DNA of 36,405 nucleotides from Microbacterium sp. 67-17 (GCF_001898325.1 NZ_MKTR01000033.1:1-36405); one strand, 5' to 3'; shown: positions 1 to 6,896, counted from the stretch's first letter. Notes: generated by a model not told the origin, from the sequence alone. Program-made: numbers and translations.

Positions 1-78
1 CTCCGGACTGATAGCCATGGTCTCCATGATGTTCTCCTTCGAGGTGAACCCCACTCACACAGACCATCTGACACCCCC
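1..78. repeat. Left copy of a 78-bp perfect terminal inverted repeat (DUF222/HNH gene fragment)
   Basis: Bases 1-78 are the exact reverse complement of 36300-36377; identity stops at base 79 (A here, G expected). On the plus strand the segment reads as an internal piece of the DUF222/HNH protein at the right end of the window. It runs straight into yifB sequence at base 79, in a different frame. The repeat starts at the very first base and its length is close to a common assembly k-mer (77), so an assembly junction is more likely than a true gene fusion. A second genomic copy of this gene family cannot be excluded. Confidence 0.9.
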
Positions 79-900
79 ATGCTCGCGCGGCGGCTTCCGA
101 GTATCCTGCCACCCCTGAATGACGAGGCCGCGCTGGCTGCGGCATCCATCCGTTCGCTCTCGGGGAGCGCGGTCACTCACCTCTCCCGTGTTCCACCGTT
201 CGAAGCGCCGCATCACAGTGCGAGTGCTGCAGCCCTCGTCGGCGGCGGTACCCGGGCTCCGCGGCCTGGCGCGATCGTCCGCGCCAGCGAGGGCGTGTTG
301 TTTCTGGACGAGGCTGCAGAGTTTCCCACGACAGTGCTCGATGCGCTGCGTCAACCCCTCGAGTCCGGGAACATCACCGTTCACCGGGCCGGATACACGG
401 CATCCTTCCCCGCGCGATTTCAGCTTGTTCTGGCTACTAACCCGTGTCCGTGCGGAAACCGCGGGCTTCGGGATGCCGTGTGCGAATGCCCGTCGCAGGC
501 TATCCGCCGCTACCAGAACCGCCTATCTGGCCCGCTTCTCGATCGCGTCGATATCGAGCTGACTCTGCTGCGGGTAGGTCGTGTTCCCGAGGCCCGGGGA
601 GACCTCGACTCGGATCGGGCTCGAGCGCTCGTGATCGAGGCCCGTGATCGGGCCGCGCGACGCCTTTCGACTACGCCCTGGCGGCGAAACGCCGATGTGC
701 CGGGCACATGGCTGCGCTCCGGCGCCGGGGCGCTCCCGCCCGGGGTTCGCGCCCCGCTCGATGGCGCCCTGGCGCGGGGAAGTCTGACCCTGCGCGGCTA
801 CGACAGGGTCCTCCGGGTCCGCAATACCGCTTTTTTGCCTATGTGCGCGTTTCGGCACCACAGACGGGGCATTGCCACCCGCGAGGATGCTCAGACATGA
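79..900 (+). pseudogene. yifB: YifB/ComM-family AAA+ ATPase, 5'-truncated and interrupted near its 3' end by the integrative element
   Basis: YifB/ComM proteins are Mg-chelatase-like AAA+ ATPases; ComM is a branch-migration helicase that helps integrate DNA during natural transformation. Here the first readable residues (MLARRLP) are those that normally follow the Walker A loop, so the N-terminal domain and P-loop are missing and the ATG at 79 is not a true start. Seen: the FEAPHHSASAAALVGGG segment (residues 41-57), Walker B GVLFLDE (72-78), the sensor region LATNPCPCG (118-126) and the LLDRVDI segment. Family homology stops at GYDRVLRV (codon at 817). The next 26 residues and the stop are encoded by element DNA. 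The native end lies at 8944-9039. The 5' loss coincides with the 78-bp repeat and may be an assembly effect; the 3' break is the element's integration. Confidence 0.88.
795..840. other. attL: attL: left junction of the element within yifB
   Basis: Host yifB coding sequence runs to the GGT at 816-818. Element sequence starts at 819 and includes a six-T run at 831-836, about 12 bases from the presumed GT core. A four-A run sits at a similar distance on the other side in the element's right end, giving a rough dyad for the reconstructed attP. The exact core length is inferred from the three shared bases only. Confidence 0.75.
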
Positions 901-952
901 CCACCTTGCACGACTCACAGCGGGGTGTGGCAGCAGCCTCTAGATCGTCCAC
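839..952 (-). CDS. 37-residue zinc-ribbon protein at the left end of the element
   Basis: This small reading frame starts with GTG at 952 and ends with TAG 21 bp from attL. It contains two CxxC pairs (Cys12/Cys15 in RCESCKVV and Cys28/Cys31 in WQCPVCG), a classical four-cysteine zinc-ribbon layout for so short a protein. The start is supported by a TAGGAT box exactly six bases upstream, the same leaderless promoter geometry seen at several host genes in this window. No family assignment is possible. A structural zinc-binding or nucleic-acid-binding role is inference. It is the last element gene before the junction and is separated from the tape-measure gene by a repeat-rich region, so it probably has its own promoter. 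Confidence 0.6.
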   Translation of the reverse strand: MDDLEAAATPRCESCKVVMSEHPRGWQCPVCGAETRT

Positions 953-958
953 TGCGAC

Positions 959-964
959 ATCCTA
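959..964 (-). promoter_or_regulatory. -10-like box (TAGGAT) for the zinc-ribbon gene, leaderless geometry
   Basis: TAGGAT on the minus strand, then six bases, then the GTG at 952. This matches the actinobacterial TANNNT -10 and places the transcription start at or next to the start codon. No -35 consensus is evident. Confidence 0.45.
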
Positions 965-988
965 GGCGCGGAGATGTGCGGTCTGGCA

Positions 989-1140
989 GAGAATGTCACA
1001 CCGGAGAATGTCACACCAACGATCCATGTACACACACGCATCCACAGAACACGGCGGGGTCACGTCTGAAATATGCGTTTGCTAAAAGAACGGCGGTGCT
1101 GTGGCCACGAGTTCAAGTGACACATTTGTGTCACGTCTGA
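989..1140. promoter_or_regulatory. Cluster of direct repeats and a perfect palindrome in the element's non-coding region
   Basis: The 296-bp gap between the tape-measure and zinc-ribbon genes holds: GAGAATGTCACACC twice (989-1002 and 1004-1017, period 15); GTCACGTCTGA twice (1059-1069 and 1130-1140); and the 18-bp palindrome GTGACACA-TT-TGTGTCAC at 1117-1134. All share a TGTCAC or GTCAC core. This looks like a binding-site array for a regulator or replication protein, or a packaging signal. The sequence does not say which. Confidence 0.6.
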
Positions 1141-1197
1141 CTTGCTCGCGGCTGACTTCGACGGCGTGCCGAGCGTCATCGCACGGACTTGTTCGGG

Positions 1198-1223
1198 ACT
1201 TCCGGCTTCCGGGAGCCGGAAGT
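1198..1223. terminator. Perfect 10-bp hairpin downstream of the tape-measure gene
   Basis: ACTTCCGGCT (1198-1207) and AGCCGGAAGT (1214-1223) form a perfect stem around a 6-base loop, 25 bp past the tape-measure stop. There is no T-run, so it may terminate weakly or stabilise the 3' end of the late transcript. Confidence 0.5.
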
Positions 1224-1248
1224 GCGTGCGATAGCTCGGGTGAGTGCG

Positions 1249-2865
1249 TTACGCCCCCCGCATCGCGAACAGCAGCTCCTCAGCAGCCGACCGCCCGACC
1301 TGTTCCTCACTCATCCCCGGCTGCGGGTACACCACAACCTGAGCGCTCGAACCGGACTGTTGCGGTACGGACTTCACCGCCGCCACGGCTGCGGCGACAG
1401 CGGCGCGTTCCATGGACCGCTGCGCCTCATCCAGCGGAGACACGATCTCCCGACCGCCAGGGTTGTCGCCGATGATCGCCGCCATAGGCCCGGTCGTCAC
1501 ACCACCGTTCGCGAGGCGCGGGAGGTTCACTGTCGGGATGTACGCGAGCTCGATACCGAACGCACCACCGACCGCGTTCACCCCGTCGATCATCCCGTTG
1601 ATCAACCGGATAGCACCGTTCACCCCGCCCTCGATCCACCCGAGGATGCTGTTCCAGATGTTCTTCACGATCCCGACGAAACCGTTCCACACGTCCCCGA
1701 AAATTTTCCCGACCTGAGTCCAGATCGACTCCCAGTTCTGGATGAAGAAAATGAGGGTGTTCGTGAGCCACCCGATGAAGCTGTTTTCCCACAGCCACCG
1801 CACCACAGTGACGAGGTTGTTCCACGCTTCCTGGAAGAAGTTCCCGACCTCAGTCCACACACCGTTCCACCAGGTCAGGAACCCGTCGATCACGTCGGAG
1901 ATCCACGACATGAACCCGGACCACACCTCGGTGATCCACGCGACCACGGTGTCCCAGTTGTCGACGAGTAGCCAGATGCCGGCGATCAGGAGACCGACAG
2001 CGGCGATGATCGCGATGATGAGTATGACGATCGGATTCGCGGCGGCTACCCACAGCGCGACGTTCAGGGCGATGATTGCGGCGGTCAGGACGCCCACCGC
2101 TATCGCGAGGGCCTGTACTACGTCGGGGTTGTCGGCCATCCAGTTCGTGACGGTTGTTCCGACATCGACGAGGGTGTTGAGGACAGGCACGAGCATTTCG
2201 CCGACGGTTTCCTGGATGTCACCGAACCCGGCCTCGAGGATCGCCATCTTCCCCGCGGTCGTGCCACCCATCGTTTCCGCGAAACCACCCACGGTCCCGT
2301 CAAGACCCGCGATGAGCTGGTCAAAGTTCCCCGCCGCATCCCCCGTGTCGGTGAAGTCAACACCGACATCTTTCAACGCGCGACCCTGACCGAGTACCGC
2401 TTTACCCAGATCCTCCGCAGCGGTCGTGACATCCTTCCCCGTCTTCGCCGCATAGTCAGCCATCAACGGGGTCAGCTGCTGGATCTGCTCCCCGGTGAGC
2501 CCAAACTGTGCGAGGGTCGCTTGTGACGCCGCCAGCTGGTCGTCATCGAACCCGGTCTTCCGTTGGATCTCCGTGTTCAGAGCGCGCATCGCTTCGATGT
2601 TGCTGTCTGCGAGCGCGGGGAACTTGTCGAACGCAGCCAGGAGCGCGGCTTGTGATTGCTCGGCCTCCGCGAACGCATCCATCGACGACACAGCGAACGC
2701 GCCCACAGCGGCGACTACTGCTGCGGATGCGAGGGTGATGCCGGCGCGTGCGGAATCGAACTTCGAGTTCGCGCGGCCAGCCGCGTCGGCGGTGTCGTCG
2801 AATGCTTTGACGGCTGAGGACGCGTCACCGACGATCTTGACGGCGAGTTCACGAGTGGTAGCCAC
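1249..2865 (-). CDS. Phage tail tape-measure protein, short form (538 aa)
   Basis: Tape-measure proteins set siphovirus tail length and line the tail tube. Seen: an N-terminal segment with alternating Ala-rich helices (KIVGDASSAVKAFDDTADAA, residues 10-29); a predicted coiled region to about residue 230; a strongly hydrophobic stretch at about 250-300; Trp-rich repeats at about 303-420 (WNGVW, FGDVWNG, IVKNIWNSI); and the typical C-terminal LANGGVTTGPMAAIIGDNPGG block. Both family ends are present, so the gene looks short rather than cut. 538 residues is at the low end for the family. The GTG start at 2865 has AGGAGG at good spacing. It follows the capsid gene with no connector or tail-tube genes between, which is abnormal for a complete phage. 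Confidence 0.85.
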   Translation of the reverse strand: MATTRELAVKIVGDASSAVKAFDDTADAAGRANSKFDSARAGITLASAAVVAAVGAFAVSSMDAFAEAEQSQAALLAAFDKFPALADSNIEAMRALNTEIQRKTGFDDDQLAASQATLAQFGLTGEQIQQLTPLMADYAAKTGKDVTTAAEDLGKAVLGQGRALKDVGVDFTDTGDAAGNFDQLIAGLDGTVGGFAETMGGTTAGKMAILEAGFGDIQETVGEMLVPVLNTLVDVGTTVTNWMADNPDVVQALAIAVGVLTAAIIALNVALWVAAANPIVILIIAIIAAVGLLIAGIWLLVDNWDTVVAWITEVWSGFMSWISDVIDGFLTWWNGVWTEVGNFFQEAWNNLVTVVRWLWENSFIGWLTNTLIFFIQNWESIWTQVGKIFGDVWNGFVGIVKNIWNSILGWIEGGVNGAIRLINGMIDGVNAVGGAFGIELAYIPTVNLPRLANGGVTTGPMAAIIGDNPGGREIVSPLDEAQRSMERAAVAAAVAAVKSVPQQSGSSAQVVVYPQPGMSEEQVGRSAAEELLFAMRGA

Positions 2866-2901
2866 GGGGGCCTCCTACGGTTGTGGTGCAGTCGGGTGTG
2901 T

Positions 2902-2939
2902 GGGGGTCCACGCCAAACGGCTTCGTTGGGTGGACCCCC
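2902..2939. terminator. Strong hairpin between capsid and tape-measure genes
   Basis: GGGGGTCCAC (2902-2911) pairs perfectly with GTGGACCCCC (2930-2939). The loop can pair further (CCAA with TTGG). It sits in the 188-bp interval between the capsid stop and the tape-measure start, without a T-run. It may be a terminator or attenuator that sets different expression of the two genes, or a scar from deletion of connector genes. The rest of the interval holds no convincing gene. Confidence 0.5.
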
Positions 2940-3053
2940 GGGATGTCGCGCTGGTCGCTACGCAGATGACGTGCGGACCATCCATTCCGCGATCCCCGGG
3001 AAGATCGAGAGAAACGGGGACGGTGAGGTTGACGCGACAGAGAGGAGGTGCCC

Positions 3054-4409
3054 TTACGCTCCCTGCAATGCCTTGTACACGGCGAACGCGGTGGGTCGGG
3101 CGAGGTTGATGTCGCCGCGCCAGTGGACCGCGAAGCCGATCTCACCATTGACTGCGTACAACTCATCGAGTCGCTGGATGGTGATCTCGAGACGCTGACC
3201 GATCAGCAACTGTGACCAGTCGCCGGCGAACACATCAGTGGCGGTCGTGAGAGTTCCCTGTGTGTACTTCGGGATCTTGGTGGTCACGATCCGTTCCAGG
3301 TCAAGAACATCCTGCGGTGCCCGGAGAGGCTGGTAGGTGGAGTCGTACAGCTTCGCGAGCTTGCGGGCCATCTTCGAGGACCAGATGAGCGCGTTGGGCT
3401 CCTCGCGTCCGTCGCGGACGGTGTAGATCGTGTCCAGGATCTCGTTGTACGCCGACGCGGCGGTGATGCTGGTGCCGTTGGTCGCGGTGACACCGGCTGT
3501 CGCTCCGAGCACCTGGGATGCGCTGTCGTACGCCAGGAGACGCTTGAGCACACCGTGCGGGTTGACGTCCTCATCGAGGTTGATCGATCCCGCGCCCGAT
3601 TCGATACCGCCGTAGAGGGCGACAAGGTCCAGGTGCTCAGCGAACGCCTTCGCGATCGCGGTCGTCACGATCTCGTCGGAGTTGGGTGCGTCCTGGAAGA
3701 ACTCGATCGACCCCTTCACGATCGTGCTCATCGTCTTCGCGGTGAGTGTCACATTGTCGAACGTCGGGTCAGACGGGGTAATCGTGCCCGACTCGGCGCG
3801 GAATGCGACAGTGGGGTCACCAGTCAGTCGGCCGATCTGGACGGTCTTCGCTTCCATCGGCACGATCGTGGCCCCGGCACGGGTCACCGCTGCCTCCTCG
3901 CGCGCCCGGTCGATGATCTCGGCTGCCCACACTGTCGGAACGATCGCGGAGCCGCTTGAGGTCGACAGTGCCCGAAGCATCTGCCCGATGCCGCCATGCT
4001 GCGCGATCATGAGCTGATCGGAAGCGTTGCGGCGAGCGCTCTCGCGTTCGATGACGGGGTGAGAGCGGAACGACTCGCCGGCCCGAAGTGCTGCGCGTTC
4101 GCCAGTGTTCGAGTCGATCCATGCGTCGCCACGATCGCGGACAGTGTCATCGGCGCGGGGGGTCACGGCGGCTCCAGCGGAATGTCGCTCCGTCGCGGCG
4201 GCGGTCATGCGCTCTTCGTCCGCGATGATCTGCTGCACCTCAGCGAGGTCGCTGCGGGCCTGCGACAGTTCGCCGGGGATCTGCGCCGCGCGGGCTTCCT
4301 GCGCGGTTGTCAGCGTGGACAGACGGGTGATGGCTTCGCCCTCGGCGCGGAGAGAAGCGATCTGCGCTTCCAACTGCGAACGACGGCCAGAGAGAGTAGT
4401 GGTAGCCAC
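3054..4409 (-). CDS. HK97-fold phage major capsid protein (451 aa)
   Basis: Forms the icosahedral shell. The first ~85 residues are a charged, coiled-coil-like segment (LEAQIASLRAEGEAI and onward), matching the scaffold-like delta domain that the phage protease usually removes. From about residue 130 the HK97 core follows (SGSAIVPTVWAAEIIDRARE, the VKGSIEFFQDAPN region, and the C-terminal FAVHWRGDINLARPTAF block). Length is normal for a capsid with a fused delta domain. The GTG start at 4409 has AGGAGG placed so that it overlaps the stop codon of the preceding small ORF. No prohead protease, portal or terminase gene is nearby, so maturation and packaging would need a helper or are lost. Confidence 0.9.
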   Translation of the reverse strand: MATTTLSGRRSQLEAQIASLRAEGEAITRLSTLTTAQEARAAQIPGELSQARSDLAEVQQIIADEERMTAAATERHSAGAAVTPRADDTVRDRGDAWIDSNTGERAALRAGESFRSHPVIERESARRNASDQLMIAQHGGIGQMLRALSTSSGSAIVPTVWAAEIIDRAREEAAVTRAGATIVPMEAKTVQIGRLTGDPTVAFRAESGTITPSDPTFDNVTLTAKTMSTIVKGSIEFFQDAPNSDEIVTTAIAKAFAEHLDLVALYGGIESGAGSINLDEDVNPHGVLKRLLAYDSASQVLGATAGVTATNGTSITAASAYNEILDTIYTVRDGREEPNALIWSSKMARKLAKLYDSTYQPLRAPQDVLDLERIVTTKIPKYTQGTLTTATDVFAGDWSQLLIGQRLEITIQRLDELYAVNGEIGFAVHWRGDINLARPTAFAVYKALQGA

Positions 4410-4418
4410 AGTGGCCTC

Positions 4419-4580
4419 CTAAAGGTCAGGCACCGCGAACGGCGCACTCTGATTAGTGCGTCCCGTTTTTGCGGTCATCTGCCTGCCTGGTCGCTCAATC
4501 TCGGCAACCAAAGCCCGTGACGTTGCCGATCGATGGACCTCTGCAATCTCGAGAGCGAACCTTCGCTCGGCAATTTCCAT
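4419..4580 (-). CDS. 53-residue small ORF packed against the capsid gene
   Basis: Unrecognised. ATG at 4580 lies one base after the TAA of the upstream ORF (TAAAATG), and its own TAG is part of the TAGGAGG ribosome site of the capsid gene. Such tight packing at both ends supports a real, translationally coupled gene. The product is charged and predicted helical at first (RRFALEIAEVHRS), with a Ser/Thr/Pro-containing tail. It could be a small head-associated or scaffold-like protein from its place, but nothing in the sequence proves this. An alternative GTG start at 4601 would overlap the upstream gene. Confidence 0.5.
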   Translation of the reverse strand: MEIAERRFALEIAEVHRSATSRALVAEIERPGRQMTAKTGRTNQSAPFAVPDL

Positions 4581-4581
4581 T

Positions 4582-4893
4582 TTACCGGCCCCGCCCGACA
4601 CAGCCCGAAAGTGACACGCTCACAGACCCGCCAGCCCCTCGAGGGTCGTTGCGATTCGCGACCTCTGCGCGAGCCACGATGTCCAGCCAGATCCCATCGC
4701 TCGAGCGGTCCAGAAGGAGCTCGTCCATCCACTCCAGCACCCTGGAGGAGATCAGAGCGACCGTCACCGAATCCGCCCCGATCATGCACAGGTGCTCCAG
4801 GACCGCCTCACGATGCTGAGGGCGCGCGATCAGCATCGCAGCAACATCCCGCGTCCGCTCATCCGTCCCACACGGCTTCAACTCACGAGGCAT
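4582..4893 (-). CDS. Hypothetical phage protein (103 aa), first gene of the capsid block
   Basis: No recognised family. ATG at 4893 is chosen because GGAGGT lies just upstream at good spacing; the frame stays open further upstream but without a better start. The product begins MPRELKPCGTDERTRD, then has a helical, Leu-rich middle (HREAVLEHLCMIGAD, VLEWMDELLLDR). Its stop is followed at once by the 53-residue ORF, so the two and the capsid gene probably share one transcript. It begins downstream of a terminator-like hairpin at 4938-4959 and so probably opens a separate late transcription unit. Confidence 0.55.
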   Translation of the reverse strand: MPRELKPCGTDERTRDVAAMLIARPQHREAVLEHLCMIGADSVTVALISSRVLEWMDELLLDRSSDGIWLDIVARAEVANRNDPRGAGGSVSVSLSGCVGRGR

Positions 4894-4937
4894 GTCAGAC
4901 CTCCCGAATGTCAGACCAGACAAACCCCCGTGTGTAC

Positions 4938-4959
4938 AAAAAGAAGACGGCGGGGTCTT
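4938..4959 (-). terminator. Intrinsic terminator-like hairpin after whiB
   Basis: Read on the minus strand: AAGAC, loop CCCGCC, GTCTT, then C and five T. The stem is only 5 bp but it is followed by a proper T-run. It lies between the WhiB gene and the capsid block and so may separate two transcription units of the element. Confidence 0.5.
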
Positions 4960-5027
4960 GTGTGGTCCTAGTTGATCCCTAAAACTCGCGGTCTCTCGCG
5001 GGGTTGTGCGTGTCAGGGGAGCGGGGT

Positions 5028-5285
5028 TCACGGTTGGTCCTTTCGTGGTCGGCGTTGGTAGGTTCGTCCGGCCCAGATGCCGGCCGGGGGTTTGGCTGTC
5101 TCGGCGTACTCCCGGCAGGTCGTTCTCAGCGGGCACGGGCGGCAGATCGTCAACCCGATGTGTGCGACCTCACCCGGCGGGAGCTGGTCGTGGTCGAGAG
5201 TGAACCGCGGGTCATCCCGGCAAGCAGGATCGTGATCGTTGAGGGCCTGCGCGAGGTTGGTGAGTGCGTCGGATGCGCGGCTCAT
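5028..5285 (-). CDS. WhiB-like Fe-S transcriptional regulator (85 aa)
   Basis: Wbl proteins carry a redox-sensitive [4Fe-4S] cluster and bind the primary sigma factor. Seen: Cys22 (PACRDD), Cys48 and Cys51 (ICRPCP) and Cys57 (TTC), i.e. C-x25-C-x2-C-x5-C, followed by the turn motif GIWAG (69-73; GVWGG in most members) and a basic C-terminus (QRRPRK). Length fits the family. The ATG at 5285 overlaps the TGA of the upstream gene as ATGA, fixing the start and implying translational coupling. Phage-borne Wbl proteins can modify host sigma-factor use or act in superinfection control; which applies here is unknown. Confidence 0.85.
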   Translation of the reverse strand: MSRASDALTNLAQALNDHDPACRDDPRFTLDHDQLPPGEVAHIGLTICRPCPLRTTCREYAETAKPPAGIWAGRTYQRRPRKDQP

Positions 5286-5836
5286 GCTCTCACCCACTCG
5301 CCCGTGTCGGACTCGACCCATGACTCCGGAAGACCCCCAGAGCCGGGGACAGCGGTAGGCCAGTCGGTGATCTCGGCGGTTTCAGCGTTCACTGCAAGGT
5401 CTTCTTCTCCTTGCCTGCCTTGCCTTGCCTGTCCTTGCCTTGCCTTGCCTGTGCTGTCCCCCGGGACTGTCCCCGGGGAATGTCCCCCGGGACTGTCCCC
5501 CTCTTTGGAGCGCTGACGACGCTTCTTCGTCCGCTCACGACGCCGCATGTTCTCCAGTACTTCGAACTCCGCACGAGACGTTTGGTCGCGTTCGTAGTCG
5601 GTGATGATCCACGCATCCGCCCCGGACACAGTGAGTAGTCCTGCCGATACCAAAGCGTCAACAGTGGATTGGTCGAAGGTGGGAATGAGGGGGATGTCGT
5701 CGCGTTCGATGAGTCCATCGGTGCGGTTCGACACGGCCCAGACTGTCGCCATGATGAGGCTCGATCGGGCGGCGGGCGACAGTCGCAGGATGCGGCGGTC
5801 GTTGAGGTAGCGTTCTGGTACTCGAGCGTCAGCCAT
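5282..5836 (-). CDS. Winged-helix-like phage protein of the replication/early region (184 aa)
   Basis: The N-terminal ~110 residues (ADARVPERYLNDRRILRL, then ATVWAVSNRTDGLIERDDI, LVSAGLL) resemble a group of actinophage and actinobacterial proteins with a wing-helix arrangement like replisome organisers. This is recognition by pattern, not a proven assignment. ATG at 5836 is chosen because the conserved block starts there; a GTG at 5875 would add 13 residues without a ribosome site. A basic linker (RRRERTKKRRQR) leads into a low-complexity Gly/Ser/Gln/Arg region encoded by a 13-bp tandem repeat and TTGCC units, then an acidic tail. Its stop overlaps the whiB start. Changes in repeat number would shift the frame. 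Confidence 0.65.
   Translation of the reverse strand: MADARVPERYLNDRRILRLSPAARSSLIMATVWAVSNRTDGLIERDDIPLIPTFDQSTVDALVSAGLLTVSGADAWIITDYERDQTSRAEFEVLENMRRRERTKKRRQRSKEGDSPGGHSPGTVPGDSTGKARQGQARQGRQGEEDLAVNAETAEITDWPTAVPGSGGLPESWVESDTGEWVRA
5410..5506. repeat. Short tandem repeats inside the winged-helix-like gene
   Basis: Four 13-bp units occupy 5455-5506: TGTCCCCCGGGAC at 5455-5467 and 5481-5493, a variant TGTCCCCGGGGAA between them, and a decayed fourth at 5494-5506. Just before, 5410-5451 is built from irregular TTGCC/CTTGC-type pentamers. Neither unit is a multiple of three. Confidence 0.85.
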
Positions 5837-5949
5837 CGCGTACACCCGCAATATTTCTGTGGGGATGCCCGCCACGGCGGCCTAGAATGGGGGTGAGAGA
5901 TGCAGTCTTCTGGCCGTCCCGTTGGCACGCGGGGCGGCTTCTCTCTTGT

Positions 5950-6267
5950 TCAGGCATCACGCGGCTCCCAGATCGCCGCGGGGTTCCCGAGGTCCGAGTG
6001 TCCGAGCATGGGTGCTTCGACCACGATCCCCTCGCGCACGAGCTGCGCGCGGGCGGTGCGGATCCGCTGCGGGGTCACCTGTGGGAAGTACGGGTGCGGG
6101 ACGCGGGCGTTGTACTCACGGATGATCTCGTCATCGGTGCGGGGGCACTGACGGAGAATCCGCAACACGGCGGTCTTCACCCATCCAAGGGTTTCCGGGT
6201 TCGCGATCAGATCAGCGGTGCTCGACGTTCCGGGGTCGAGGGCCATCGCGCGCTTGCGGGTGCTCAT
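5950..6267 (-). CDS. Phage-type winged-helix-like protein (105 aa)
   Basis: No named family. The sequence WVKTAVLRILRQCPRTDDEII, then VTPQRIRTARAQLVREGIVV, reads like a winged helix in which the second part is the recognition helix and wing; proteins of this style are common in actinobacterial phages and may bind DNA. The tail ends in AAIWEPRDA. ATG at 6267 overlaps the TGA of the upstream ORF (ATGA), so translation is probably coupled. A role in gene control or excision fits its place next to the integrase module but is inference. Confidence 0.6.
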   Translation of the reverse strand: MSTRKRAMALDPGTSSTADLIANPETLGWVKTAVLRILRQCPRTDDEIIREYNARVPHPYFPQVTPQRIRTARAQLVREGIVVEAPMLGHSDLGNPAAIWEPRDA

Positions 6268-6458
6268 GCCGCACCTCGCAGGATCGACGCGAGGCGGTCG
6301 CGCTGCTCGGTGGTCAGCGGTGGCGCGGACGAGACAACGCGGCGGATATGTTCTTCTAGCCGTTCCGCGCGTAGCTGTTGGCGGAGATCACCGACGTCCG
6401 CGGATGGGTTTTCGCGGAGGGTATTGGCGATCTTCGATCGCGTGTGAGTCCATCCCAT
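6264..6458 (-). CDS. Small conserved actinophage-type protein (64 aa)
   Basis: Sequence begins MGWTHTRSKIANTLRENPSA and continues with a helical, Arg/Glu-rich block (LRQQLRAERLEEHIRRVV) and ends LTTEQRDRLASILRG. I recognise the pattern as recurring in small actinobacterial mobile-element proteins but know no function. AAGGA sits upstream of the ATG at 6458. The stop overlaps the next start. A basic, all-helical fold could bind DNA or a partner protein. Confidence 0.6.
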   Translation of the reverse strand: MGWTHTRSKIANTLRENPSADVGDLRQQLRAERLEEHIRRVVSSAPPLTTEQRDRLASILRGAA

Positions 6459-6530
6459 GTCTGGAGTCCTTCAGGGCGTGTTGAACTGCCCTGCTACTCA
6501 CAGGTGGGGGTTTCCGTCGTACTTATCTCG

Positions 6531-6540
6531 CCCGATCGGG
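6531..6540. promoter_or_regulatory. 10-bp palindrome upstream of the 64-aa gene
   Basis: CCCGATCGGG is a perfect palindrome in the 114-bp gap between two minus-strand genes, next to the more AT-rich stretch 6551-6563. It could be an operator for a promoter serving the genes to its left. Weak evidence. Confidence 0.25.
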
Positions 6541-6572
6541 GCGGTGTTGCCTATTCCAAATTAGGCGAGGGG

Positions 6573-6896
6573 CTAGATTCTTACGATCTCGACACGCGGG
6601 TTCGCGCGCATCGCAACAAGTCGTGATCTGAGGTTCTGTTCCGATACCTGGCTTTCGCTCCCGCAGACCGGACAGATAAGGAGTGCCTTTCCGGGTTGGC
6701 CTGCATCTTCGGGCAGCACGCCATCGGACATCCTGTAGGTCCACACGTCGTCGCCGTCTGCGGGGTCAGCCCACATGCGGAAGCGCCCCATCTCGGAGGT
6801 TGGATGCCTCCGACAGTAGTAATCCACGCCGACCACGCGACGTCCGGAACGGGTTATGTGCCCCGTGTGGATTGTTGGTGGGTTTCGTCTGCTCAT
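6573..6896 (-). CDS. Hypothetical phage protein with zinc-finger-like cysteines (107 aa)
   Basis: Unrecognised. Cys28-x2-His31 (YYCRRHP) and Cys75-x2-Cys78 (LICPVCGS) could form one zinc site, with an intervening segment rich in Trp, Asp and Arg. The start at 6896 is chosen because GGGGAA lies upstream at suitable spacing; the upstream extension of the frame is not phage-like. It lies between the DUF6907-like gene and the 64-aa gene, all in the same direction. Confidence 0.55.
   Translation of the reverse strand: MSRRNPPTIHTGHITRSGRRVVGVDYYCRRHPTSEMGRFRMWADPADGDDVWTYRMSDGVLPEDAGQPGKALLICPVCGSESQVSEQNLRSRLVAMRANPRVEIVRI

Noticed and set aside
79..900. yifB broken by a simple frameshift or sequencing error
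   Set aside because: The missing 3' end was found 8.1 kb away in frame beside an integrase, so insertion explains the break.
4443..4470. Plus-strand hairpin CGCACT/AGTGCG followed by five T
   Set aside because: It has the form of a terminator, but no plus-strand gene precedes it and it lies inside the 53-residue minus-strand ORF.
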